Assembly: GCA_964236445.1 (NCBI GenBank)
Contig: CAXSDR010000034.1
Location: 1 to 33,175, forward strand
Length of the DNA: 33,175 bases
Source: CAXSDR01 sp964236445
GTDB lineage: Bacteria > Actinomycetota > Actinomycetes > Motilibacterales > Motilibacteraceae
Reading direction: 5' to 3'
Below, in pieces: positions 8,041 to 15,259 of the stretch. Each line of letters opens with the position of its first letter. The stretch's first letter is position 1. The notes beneath the pieces were generated by a model that searched no databases, was not told where the DNA came from, and saw only the letters and a list, made by a program, of their open reading frames with translations. Both the position numbers and the translations under genes were made by a program.

Positions 8041-9360
8041 ATGGCCAAAGCACGGACGACAGCAACCGCCGTTCTGCTCGCCCTGGCCGTAGCCCTGACC
8101 GGCTGCTCAGGCTCCGCGAAGAGACCGACGACGGCCGAGCCGGCTCCGACCAGGTCGCCCGCGCCCGCCGAGACCTCGCCGCCTCCCCCAGGCGCGGGCC
8201 CCGCGACAGGCAGCGTCGTCGTTGCGATCGGTGGCGGACGCAGGCTCGACGCGACACTTCTGGGCCTGCACGAGAACGGCATCAGCACCGGCGGGGTGCC
8301 GCGTACGCCCTTCGGCGCGGTGCGGCTCTGGGACAGCGGCACGACGTGGCGTGACCTCGAACCCGCCTCCGGCCGCTGGAACTGGGCCCCGCTGGACAAG
8401 GCCGTCGATACCGCAGCAGCGGCCCACGCCGCCCCGTTGCTGGTGCTCGGTCAGACGCCGGCCTTCGCGGCGACGAGCCTGTCGTCCGGGGTCTATGGCC
8501 CTGGGGCGAACGCGATGCCGGTGCCTGCCCGCTGGAAAACCTACGTCCGCGCCGTCGCGACCCGCTACAAGGGCAGGATCCACGAGTACGAGGTGTGGAA
8601 CGAGCCCAACGTCTCGCAGTTCTGGGCGGGCACGCCGCAGCAGCTCGCGGGGCTCGCCGTCAGTGCCCGCGCCATCATCAAGGCGATCGACCCCACGGCG
8701 ATCGTGACCACACCCGGCCTGGCCGTGCGCCGCCCCACGCAGCGGGGGTGGCTCAGCCGCTATCTCGCCGCGGGTGGGACAGCCGCGGCAGACGTCATCA
8801 GCATCCATCTCTATCCGGACGCCAAGGCGGCGCCGGAAGACGTGCTGGCGCTGATGACCGACGTCCGCACACGCCTGAGCGCTGCGAAGGCGACCCAGCC
8901 GGTGTGGGACACCGAGATCAACTACGGGCTCGCGACGGATGCGGCGACCACGACCTCGACCCTGTCGCCGGCGGTCCAGGCCGGCTACGTCGCGCGGACG
9001 TTCCTCGTCGGCGCGAGCCTCGGGCTGGGGCGCACCTACTGGTATGCATGGGACAACCAGAGCGTCGGCGTACGCACGGTGGGCGCCGGCGGGACCCCGA
9101 CCGCCGCAGGCACGGCGTTCGGCACCGTCTACGGCTGGCTCGTCGGACACGAGTTCCGCGGCTGTTCCGCGGACGCGGTCGACACGTGGAGCTGCTATGT
9201 CGACGACGACCGGATCGTCTGGAACGTCACGGGCACCCAGCGGCTCGCCGCTCCCCCCGGAACCACGGCTGTCGTGACAGTCGACGGTCGAACCGCGCCG
9301 CTAGGATCGGGCGAGATCAGCGTCGGAGCCGCGCCCGTCAGACTGGTGGGCGCCGGCTGA
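8041..9360 (+). CDS. Lipoprotein glycoside hydrolase, clan GH-A (cellulase / GH39-like)
   Basis: A 439-residue secreted lipoprotein. The signal ends in lipobox LTGC (C22), followed by a Pro/Thr/Ala-rich linker to about residue 57 that should span the envelope. The catalytic barrel has VRLWDSGTTWRDLEP, then EYEVWNEPNVSQFW with the presumed acid/base E188, ISIHLYPD, and WDTEINYG with the presumed nucleophile E292. WNEPN and the strand-7 glutamate are hallmarks of clan GH-A enzymes. The substrate is not predictable; beta-xylosidase/GH39-like and GH5-like proteins look similar at this level. It is followed after 14 nt by a VOC gene, which may be co-transcribed by chance. No sugar transporter is adjacent. 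Confidence 0.8.
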   Translation: MAKARTTATAVLLALAVALTGCSGSAKRPTTAEPAPTRSPAPAETSPPPPGAGPATGSVVVAIGGGRRLDATLLGLHENGISTGGVPRTPFGAVRLWDSGTTWRDLEPASGRWNWAPLDKAVDTAAAAHAAPLLVLGQTPAFAATSLSSGVYGPGANAMPVPARWKTYVRAVATRYKGRIHEYEVWNEPNVSQFWAGTPQQLAGLAVSARAIIKAIDPTAIVTTPGLAVRRPTQRGWLSRYLAAGGTAAADVISIHLYPDAKAAPEDVLALMTDVRTRLSAAKATQPVWDTEINYGLATDAATTTSTLSPAVQAGYVARTFLVGASLGLGRTYWYAWDNQSVGVRTVGAGGTPTAAGTAFGTVYGWLVGHEFRGCSADAVDTWSCYVDDDRIVWNVTGTQRLAAPPGTTAVVTVDGRTAPLGSGEISVGAAPVRLVGAG

Positions 9361-9374
9361 GAGGAGCCGGACCC

Positions 9375-9812
9375 ATGAGTGAGCACCGACCCTTCCCCGC
9401 GTTGCGTCAGGTCGTCCTCGACTGCACCGATGCCCGTGCTCTGGCGGAGTTCTACCGTCAGCTGCTCGGGCTGCGCTACCGAGCCGGTGACGAGCCCCCG
9501 GCCGCGGATGAGCCCGACGTGCGAGGCAAGGACTGGCTCGTCCTGCACGACGGAGGAACACAGCTCGCCTTCGCGCAGGTGCCGACTCTGCCCGAGGCGA
9601 CCTGGCCCGAGGGTTCGCACCCGCAGATGCTGCACCTCGACCTCGTCGTGGGATCCGCCGCGGAGCTCGACGCCCAGGACGTACGCGCGCTCGCTCTCGG
9701 AGCCCGGCTCCTGTCCGACCGCTCGGACGACGAGGAGGATCCGCTGCGGGTCTATGCCGACCCTGCCGGGCACCCCTTCTGCATCTTCGTGGCCGGGCCG
9801 GCCGAGACGTGA
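9375..9812 (+). CDS. VOC family (glyoxalase/bleomycin resistance-like) protein
   Basis: A 145-residue protein with two beta-alpha-beta-beta-beta modules. The first begins LRQVVLDCTDARALAEFYRQ and contains LLGLRYRAGDE; the second has HPQMLHLDLVV and ends VYADPAGHPFCIFV. This matches the single-chain glyoxalase-like subgroup common in actinomycetes (Glyoxalase_6 type). A GAGGAG ribosome-binding site is 9 nt before ATG 9375. The family covers lyases, dioxygenases, isomerases and resistance proteins, so no reaction can be assigned. It ends 8 bp from the convergent last gene of the chemotaxis cluster. Confidence 0.87.
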   Translation: MSEHRPFPALRQVVLDCTDARALAEFYRQLLGLRYRAGDEPPAADEPDVRGKDWLVLHDGGTQLAFAQVPTLPEATWPEGSHPQMLHLDLVVGSAAELDAQDVRALALGARLLSDRSDDEEDPLRVYADPAGHPFCIFVAGPAET

Positions 9813-9820
9813 GTCGTGGG

Positions 9821-10297
9821 TCAGAGAACGACGAGCGCGAGCTTCCCTGAGCCGTAGCCGGCGACCTCGATGCTGAAGTCGCGCCGGCCCATGAGCGCCT
9901 GCGCGAGCTCCGACACCTCGACCGGCGGGAGGTGTCCGGGGCCGTAGACCTGCCCGCGGCGCACGTGCGGGTGACCTTCGTGGTTGAACACCGACGCGAG
10001 GACGGAGAAGATCTCGGCGACGTTGTCGAGCAGGACCGGTGTGAGGTCCTTGTCACGGACGCAGTCGTTGGCGAGACCCGGCGGCATCAGGCCGATCGCG
10101 GCCCCCCCGCGCGCGGCCAGCGAGAGGTCGACGACACCGACGGCAACGACACGGTCCAGGTCGTCGACATACTCCGCGAGCGTGGTGCCTGCGTCGAGCT
10201 TGAGCGGGCGACCGGATGTGAGCGTGACATCGCGAAAGAGCAGTCCCACGAGGACGTCGCGTACGTCCTTCGACTCTGGCACCGTCACCAACGACAT
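9821..10297 (-). CDS. CheX/CheC-like protein of the chemotaxis operon, catalytic motif not conserved
   Basis: A 158-residue cytosolic protein, last in the che cluster, 22 nt after the CheY gene. The middle (VVAVGVVDLSLAARGGAAIG, then a long helix NVAEIFSVLASVFN at about 92-105) has the hydrophobic layout of a CheX/CheC-type phosphatase: a beta-sheet followed by the helix that usually carries the ExxN catalytic pair. Here the equivalent positions read E95 and S98, so the asparagine is missing. It may be a non-catalytic paralogue, a CheY-binding scaffold or a different family; the resemblance is weak. Start ATG 10297 is preceded by GGGGGAA at a good distance. Its position argues for a role in CheY signalling or motor adaptation. 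Confidence 0.5.
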   Translation of the reverse strand: MSLVTVPESKDVRDVLVGLLFRDVTLTSGRPLKLDAGTTLAEYVDDLDRVVAVGVVDLSLAARGGAAIGLMPPGLANDCVRDKDLTPVLLDNVAEIFSVLASVFNHEGHPHVRRGQVYGPGHLPPVEVSELAQALMGRRDFSIEVAGYGSGKLALVVL

Positions 10298-10319
10298 CTT
10301 GCATTCCCCCGTTGCCGAA

Positions 10320-10682
10320 CTAGCTGAGTAGGAGCTCCAGCGCCTCACGAAAAGCCTCAGGCGTGAACGGTTTCACGATGACGAACAGTGCACCGGCGCC
10401 GACGGCGCGCTCGCGCATGGCCGCCGATCCTTCACTGGTGACGAAGCCGAAAGGCGTGCCGACACCTGCCGCACGCAGCTCGTCGAGCACCTCGATGCCG
10501 GTCTTTCCGGGCATGTTCCAGTCACTCAGAACCAGGTCGGGCTCTTCGTCATAGACCATCTCCAACGCCTCGACACCCGAGCTGGCCTCGATCACCTCGT
10601 GCCCGGCGAAGCCCGCCTGGCGCAGGGTGCGCGAGACGATCTGTCGCATCACGCGACTGTCGTCCGCGATGAGGATCTTCAT
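10320..10682 (-). CDS. cheY: CheY-like single-domain response regulator (second copy)
   Basis: A 120-residue receiver domain with no output domain. Key residues are all present: acidic pair D7/D8 (IADDSR), phosphoacceptor D54 (LSDWNMPG), T82 (FVTSEG) and K104 (IVKPF). It should be phosphorylated by CheA and bind the flagellar switch, or act as a phosphate sink. The gene begins one base after the cheX stop (TGA-C-ATG), so it is translationally coupled to that phosphatase. It differs clearly from the other CheY of the cluster (11142-11534), especially in helices 3-5, which suggests that the two have different partners. Confidence 0.93.
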   Translation of the reverse strand: MKILIADDSRVMRQIVSRTLRQAGFAGHEVIEASSGVEALEMVYDEEPDLVLSDWNMPGKTGIEVLDELRAAGVGTPFGFVTSEGSAAMRERAVGAGALFVIVKPFTPEAFREALELLLS

Positions 10683-10683
10683 G

Positions 10684-11142
10684 TCACCGGCCCGGCCGAC
10701 GCGACGTCCAAACGGCCAGCTCGACGAGCTCACCGCGCCAGGACAGCAACAACTCGGCGATCTGAACCGCATGGGAGTCGCCCAGGTGGACCCGCCCCTG
10801 GGCCACGACGGGCAGCGACAGGGCGCCCGGACCGGGCATCACGCTCTTGACGTTGCCGCCGACGATGTTGACCAGCTCGCCGATCGCGTCGTCCACGTCG
10901 AGCGAGCTCACGTCCTCGACCGGCAGGGCGAGCAGGCACGCGGCGACGCGCGCAGCGCCCGCGGCCGTGGTCGTCACCACGACGACACCGTTCCACGGAC
11001 CTACGATGGAGACGCTCGCGGATACACCGGAGATCGGTTCCGGGCCAGGCGGCAGCATCTCGGGAAGGTCACCGAAGTAGGACTCCCAGATCTCCTCCGC
11101 GAACCCCAGCAGGGCCGTGGGCTCGAAGACGTCGACGGTCAT
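10684..11142 (-). CDS. cheX: CheX-type CheY-P phosphatase
   Basis: A 152-residue protein. The segment DDAIGELVNIVGGNVKSVMP carries the ExxN catalytic pair (E89, N92) used by CheX/CheC phosphatases to hydrolyse CheY phosphate, followed by the expected LSLPVV strand with the family proline. Only one such helix is clear, as in CheX rather than two-site CheC. ATG 11142 overlaps the preceding CheY stop (TGATG); a GTG one codon upstream is less likely. It sits between two CheY genes, fitting a role in resetting their phosphorylation in the absence of CheZ. Confidence 0.8.
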   Translation of the reverse strand: MTVDVFEPTALLGFAEEIWESYFGDLPEMLPPGPEPISGVSASVSIVGPWNGVVVVTTTAAGAARVAACLLALPVEDVSSLDVDDAIGELVNIVGGNVKSVMPGPGALSLPVVAQGRVHLGDSHAVQIAELLLSWRGELVELAVWTSRRPGR

Positions 11143-11534
11143 CACGCCACCGCCGTCGGGAGCAGCCCGAGCAGAGCGAGCTTGTCGGCGATGGCGTCAG
11201 CGGTGAACGGCTTGATGACGTATTCGTGCGCGCCGGCGGCAAGTGCCCGCACGATCTGGGAGTGCTCGCTCTCGGTGGTCACCATCATCAACGTGACGCC
11301 GCGCAGCTCGGGACGAGCGCGTACGGCCGTCACGAACTCCAACCCGTCCATCACGGGCATGTTCCAGTCCACGAGGGCGACGACCGGCAGGTCTCCCTGA
11401 GCGTGCAGCTCGTTGAGCACCTCGATCGCCTCCTGACCGTTGGTGGCCTGGGAAAGCTCATAACCCTGGGAGGTCAGCATCCGTCCCAGGATGGTGCGCA
11501 TGGCACGCGAGTCGTCGATGACCAGAGCGCGCAT
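11142..11534 (-). CDS. cheY: CheY-like single-domain response regulator (first copy)
   Basis: A 130-residue receiver. D7/D8 (VIDDSRAMR), phosphoacceptor D56 (ALVDWNMPVMDG), T87 (MVTTES) and K108 (VIKPF) are intact. The sequence is closer to the classical CheY pattern (DWNMP, MVTTE, AGAHEYVIKPF) than the second copy, so it is the more likely motor-binding regulator. A GGAAGGGAG ribosome-binding site precedes ATG 11534. It begins 2 nt after the cheR stop and its own stop overlaps cheX. Confidence 0.94.
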   Translation of the reverse strand: MRALVIDDSRAMRTILGRMLTSQGYELSQATNGQEAIEVLNELHAQGDLPVVALVDWNMPVMDGLEFVTAVRARPELRGVTLMMVTTESEHSQIVRALAAGAHEYVIKPFTADAIADKLALLGLLPTAVA

Positions 11535-11536
11535 GG

Positions 11537-12373
11537 TCACGCTCCCTTCCGTTGAGCGACCAGCACCGGTCGATGGAGCGGTGCGCCTGCGATGACGTGC
11601 CTTTGCCAGCTTTCGTCCACACCGAGCGTCGTTTCGGCACTGCCCAGCACGAGGCAGCCCGCCGGGTTCACGACCGATCGCACACGCCCGAGGATCTGAC
11701 GCTTGGTGTCGATGTCGAAATAGATGAGCACGTTGCGCAGCATCACGATGTCGAACATGCGCGTCGGTGGGAACGACGATGCCAGGTTCATGCGCTTGAG
11801 ACGCACGGGTTCGCGGATCTCGTCGGAGATGCGCCAGCCGGCGCCTTCCCGGCGAAAGTGGTTCACGAGCATCGTGACAGGCAGGCCCCGATTTATCTCG
11901 AGCTGGGAGTAGTGACCTTTGCGTGCGCGCTCCAGCATCTGCTCGTTGATGTCCGTCGCCAGGATGTCGAGCTTCCAGCCCGCGGCCTTGAGCTGGTCGC
12001 GCAGGGCGAGCACCAGGCTGAATGGCTCCTGTCCGCTCGAGCATGCCGCCGACCAGATGCGCAGCGTGCGGTCCGCGCGGCCGCCTGCCACGAGCTCGGG
12101 GACGATGTGCTCGCTGATCGCCCGGAACGGCGTGATGTCGCGGAACCAGGACGTCTCGTTGGTGGTCAGCGCCGCCACCACCTGGTGGTGCGCGTCGGTC
12201 CCGTCACGGCGCAGGGTGTCCACATAGGCCGACACGTCGTCGGCGCCGGCGGCCCGGGCAAGGGGGAGCAGGCGTGCCTCGACGAGATATTCCTTGCCCG
12301 GCTCGAGCACGATCGCCGACTCCCGGCGCACGACGTCGCACACCCAGTCGAACGAGGTCTGAGTGAGGCTCAT
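11537..12373 (-). CDS. cheR: Chemotaxis protein methyltransferase CheR
   Basis: A 278-residue SAM-dependent methyltransferase that methylates glutamates on chemoreceptors. The N-terminal helical domain (about 1-75, ending TTNETSWFRD) is followed by the catalytic domain with RIWSAACSSGQEPFSLVLAL (SAM loop), ILATDINEQMLERARKGHY, and MLRNVLIYFD. These are diagnostic of CheR. No C-terminal pentapeptide-binding or TPR extension is visible. Start ATG 12373 overlaps cheB by 4 nt (ATGA). Confidence 0.96.
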   Translation of the reverse strand: MSLTQTSFDWVCDVVRRESAIVLEPGKEYLVEARLLPLARAAGADDVSAYVDTLRRDGTDAHHQVVAALTTNETSWFRDITPFRAISEHIVPELVAGGRADRTLRIWSAACSSGQEPFSLVLALRDQLKAAGWKLDILATDINEQMLERARKGHYSQLEINRGLPVTMLVNHFRREGAGWRISDEIREPVRLKRMNLASSFPPTRMFDIVMLRNVLIYFDIDTKRQILGRVRSVVNPAGCLVLGSAETTLGVDESWQRHVIAGAPLHRPVLVAQRKGA

Positions 12374-13632
12374 GACCGGCTCCCGGCGCTCGGTCGCGAG
12401 ATGCGGGCGCGCATCAGCTGCATGACCGACCCGGCGATGTCCGCGAGCGGGAGCACCTCGTCGGCCAGCCCCGCGTTGACGACGGCCCCTGGCATGCCCC
12501 ACACCACCGAGGTCGCCTCGTCCTGAACGATCACCCGTGCGCCACCGGACTGCAGCGCCGCGCAGCCGTCGCGTCCGTCGTGGCCCATGCCGGTGAGGAC
12601 GACAGCGACCGTGTCTCCCCCGAACGCCTCGACCGCGCTGCGGAAAAGGACGTCGACCGACGGACGGCAGTAGTTCACCGGCGGTGCGGAGCTGAGCCGA
12701 GTGCTGATGTTGGTGTCCGTTCCGATCTGGCGCACCACCTCGAGGTGCTGACCGCCCGGGGCGATGAGGACCTGCCCCGGCGTCAGAGGCTCACCGCCGG
12801 CCGCCTCGCGCACCGTGAGGGCGCAGAGCCGGTCGAGCCGCTCGGCGAACAGCCTGGTGAACAGCGATGGCATGTGCTGGACCACCACGATCGGCACCGG
12901 AAACGTGGCGGGGAGGGCGCCGAGCAGCGCAGCGACCGCCTCCGGCCCGCCGGTCGAGGAGCCCACGAGCAGCGCACCGCGGCGCGGCCTCGCGGCACGG
13001 GCCGCGGCCAGCAGGCCGCGTGCAGTGCCCGGCTCAGGACTGACGGTCGGTCGGCGGACTGCGCGGGCCGGGCGGTCCGGGTGGTCGGCCGCAGCGACGT
13101 GCACGCCGCGGGGCCCGCCGGTGCTGGGAGGGGGCGCGATGCCGGTGGGCGACGGGCTCGCCAGCTGTGAGGAACCCGGGTCGTGCGGCGCGCGTGCGAG
13201 CGGCACGACCGAGCGGGGCCCGCACAGCGCCCGCAGCTTGGGCACGAGCTGGTCGTGCACGCTCGCCATGGCCGCGCTGATGTCCATGACCTTGGACGGT
13301 TTGGTCACGTAGTCGCTGGCACCGAGAGCGAGCGCTTCGAGCGTCTTCGCGCCGCCTCGCTCGGTCAGCGTGCTGAACATGATGACGGGAAGTCGCGGTG
13401 AGGTGCGACGCAGCTCGCGCAGCGCGGACAGGCCGTCGAGAACGGGCATCTCGATGTCGAGCGTGACGACGTCCGGGGCCAGCTGCGCGACGGCCGCCAG
13501 CGCTTGCTGGCCGTCGTTGGCCGTTCCGACGACCTCGATGCCTTCAGCGAGCTCGAGGACCTGCGTCACGATCCGGCGGACGGCCGAGGAGTCGTCGACA
13601 ACGAGCACCCGGATGACCGGACTGCTCGCCAT
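12370..13632 (-). CDS. cheB: Chemotaxis protein-glutamate methylesterase/amidase CheB
   Basis: A 420-residue two-domain protein. Residues 1-130 are a receiver (D13/D14, phosphoacceptor D59 in TLDIEMPVLDG, K111 in VTKPS). The C-terminal methylesterase (about 219-415) has the catalytic triad S226 (GSSTGGP), H253 (VQHMP) and D352 (TGMGHDG). The linker (about 140-218) is unusually long and rich in Pro, Ala and Arg, against about 15-40 residues in many CheB proteins. Together with CheR it sets receptor methylation. A GGTGGGGAG ribosome-binding site precedes ATG 13632. A FliA-like promoter lies about 100 bp upstream, so cheB may head its own transcript. Confidence 0.95.
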   Translation of the reverse strand: MASSPVIRVLVVDDSSAVRRIVTQVLELAEGIEVVGTANDGQQALAAVAQLAPDVVTLDIEMPVLDGLSALRELRRTSPRLPVIMFSTLTERGGAKTLEALALGASDYVTKPSKVMDISAAMASVHDQLVPKLRALCGPRSVVPLARAPHDPGSSQLASPSPTGIAPPPSTGGPRGVHVAAADHPDRPARAVRRPTVSPEPGTARGLLAAARAARPRRGALLVGSSTGGPEAVAALLGALPATFPVPIVVVQHMPSLFTRLFAERLDRLCALTVREAAGGEPLTPGQVLIAPGGQHLEVVRQIGTDTNISTRLSSAPPVNYCRPSVDVLFRSAVEAFGGDTVAVVLTGMGHDGRDGCAALQSGGARVIVQDEATSVVWGMPGAVVNAGLADEVLPLADIAGSVMQLMRARISRPSAGSRS

Positions 13633-13732
13633 GTGCTGACTCCCCACCTGCACGGCCCGCGTGCCCCACCACGCTCGGGGGCTACGGCCGAACGCACGTC
13701 CGGTCACCGACGGAACTGTCGGCACCCGTGAT

Positions 13733-13758
13733 ATCGGCGTCCTGTCGCGCAGGTTGAG
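13733..13758 (-). promoter_or_regulatory. FliA (sigma-28)-like promoter upstream of cheB
   Basis: On the minus strand the sequence reads CTCA, 16 nt, then GCCGATAT. GCCGATAA is the classical sigma-28 -10 element, and as I recall the FliA consensus in motile Actinoplanes is CTCA-N15-17-GCCGAA. A start site about 7 nt past the -10 would leave a leader of roughly 95 nt before cheB. The element sits in the 128-nt gap between the unknown gene and cheB. The match is visible directly; use by a flagellar sigma factor is inferred. Confidence 0.6.
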
Positions 13759-13760
13759 TC

Positions 13761-14663
13761 CTACGTCGCGACCAGTGCCTCGACCCGCGCGGTCAGTGCC
13801 GCGAGGTCGGCGTCGGCGAGCAGGTCGGCCACGACAAGGCCGTGGACCGCGCCCGAGACGGTGTTCCAGGCACCGGCAGCCGCGTCCGCGACACTGACCC
13901 CGGCACTCGCGAGAGCCTGCACCGTGAGCAGCTGCGCGGCGGCCGCCGTGCGTGTGCGGCCGGACAGATGAGCCGCCCACGATGCCTCGTGCACCAGGGC
14001 GGCCCAGCTGCCGACCGCGCCGACACCGGCGGCATGATCGGCGCGTCCCAGGGGTGCGCGCAGTGCGGTGAGCTGCGCGGCATCGAGGCCGCGCACGGCG
14101 TCGAGCAGGGCGTGGATGGTCGCCGCCTGCGGGCCGAGGTCAATGGCCGGCAGCTCGAGGCGGCCAGCGACGGCGCGCCACGGACCGGCGAGGCGGTCCT
14201 GGGCGGCGGTTGCGAGCAGGTGCTGGGCGTATGCCGCGGCGACGGCGTCACACGTCACGGAGACGGCGGCGGTGGCGTCGCTCACCTGCACGGCCACGCC
14301 GCCCTCGGCGCTGCGACGCCAGGTCCAGTCGAAGACCTCGTTGCGCACGAAGCGGACGAGCGCTCCGAGCGTGCCGATGGCCGAGCCCTCGAGCCTGCGC
14401 CGGGCTGCGACGGCGCCGGTCCCCTGCAGGTTGAGGGTTGCGAGCGTCTGGCTCAGCGAGGAGTAGGAACCGTCGTCGCTGTCCTGCCCGAGGGCCACCC
14501 ACGCCTGCGCGCGCTCGTCGTCCTCGCTGTGCACCGCACCCATGGCAACGAGGTCGCCCGGGCGCAGCTGCAGGGCCGCCAGCAGCACCGTCGCCGCCTC
14601 GCTCCCGCCTGTGCGCCGGATGAGGTCGAAGCCCAGGACGGGCGCGCTGACCAGGGTATACAT
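13761..14663 (-). CDS. Uncharacterised protein embedded in the chemotaxis cluster
   Basis: A 300-residue, Ala/Leu-rich protein that I do not recognise. It has no signal peptide, no clear membrane helix and no known catalytic motif. The N-terminal third is mixed alpha/beta (MYTLVSAPVLGFDLIRRTGG), and an aromatic patch EVFDWTWRRSAEGG lies near residue 110. The last 160 residues look almost entirely helical with short heptad-like stretches. Coding evidence is good: strong third-position GC, an AGGAG ribosome-binding site before ATG 14663, and same-strand placement between cheW and cheB. It has its own FliA-like promoter 75 bp upstream. Likely a motility or chemotaxis-associated cytosolic protein; function unknown. 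Confidence 0.8.
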   Translation of the reverse strand: MYTLVSAPVLGFDLIRRTGGSEAATVLLAALQLRPGDLVAMGAVHSEDDERAQAWVALGQDSDDGSYSSLSQTLATLNLQGTGAVAARRRLEGSAIGTLGALVRFVRNEVFDWTWRRSAEGGVAVQVSDATAAVSVTCDAVAAAYAQHLLATAAQDRLAGPWRAVAGRLELPAIDLGPQAATIHALLDAVRGLDAAQLTALRAPLGRADHAAGVGAVGSWAALVHEASWAAHLSGRTRTAAAAQLLTVQALASAGVSVADAAAGAWNTVSGAVHGLVVADLLADADLAALTARVEALVAT

Positions 14664-14738
14664 CGAGGGAGCTCCTGGAAGGTCGAGTCAGGCTGGCCTC
14701 CCAGCGTGGCACCGTTGGTCGCCGTACGCACTCGCCCC

Positions 14739-14765
14739 ATCGGCTTATTCACGAGCCCGGATGAC
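14739..14765 (-). promoter_or_regulatory. FliA-like promoter upstream of the uncharacterised che-cluster gene
   Basis: On the minus strand: GTCA, 17 nt, GCCGAT. This differs from the CTCA-N15-17-GCCGAA/T pattern at one of the four -35 bases. It lies in the 173-nt gap between cheW and the unknown gene, leaving a leader of about 70 nt. It is the weaker match among the che-cluster sites, but its placement agrees with the other two. Confidence 0.45.
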
Positions 14766-14836
14766 ACGCATCGCAAGGCGAGGTGACGGACCGTCGAAGC
14801 AGGGGGCAGGACGAGTGAGCAGACGACGCCGCAGCG

Positions 14837-15259
14837 TCAGGTCGAGGCCATTGCCCGCTCGATGTCGAGGACGAGCAGCAGCGCATCGTCGAGCTTGTAG
14901 GCGCCGCTGATCAGCTCGCGCTCGGCGCCCGCCAGAGTGTGCGGAACCGTCTCGAAGCAGTCGTCGTCGACGGTCACGACGTCACCGATCTCGTCCACCA
15001 GCAGCGCGACCACCTCACCGTCGCACATCACGACGACGTTCATCGGCTCGTCCTCGGCCAGCACCGGGCGGCCGGTCCGGCGACGCAGGTCGAGCGCGCA
15101 GACGACCTGCCCCCGCAGGTTCATCAGGCCGGCGATGGCACCGGGCGCCCGCGGGACCGGCGTGAGCTGCTGGTCCCTGATGACTTCTCGGACGCGGCGC
15201 ACCTCGACCCCGAAGAACAGGTCACCGACGTGGAAAGTCGCCAGCCGCTTCGTGCTCAC
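14837..15259 (-). CDS. cheW: Chemotaxis coupling protein CheW
   Basis: A 140-residue SH3-like double-barrel adaptor that couples CheA to receptors. Typical blocks are LATFHVGDLFFGVEVRRVRE, then TPVPRAPGAIAGLMNLRGQV (the conserved P.AP..I.G..NLRG segment) and VALLVDEIGDVVTV. GTG 15259 overlaps the cheA stop as GTGA, so the two are co-translated. Length and motifs are normal. Confidence 0.95.
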   Translation of the reverse strand: MSTKRLATFHVGDLFFGVEVRRVREVIRDQQLTPVPRAPGAIAGLMNLRGQVVCALDLRRRTGRPVLAEDEPMNVVVMCDGEVVALLVDEIGDVVTVDDDCFETVPHTLAGAERELISGAYKLDDALLLVLDIERAMAST

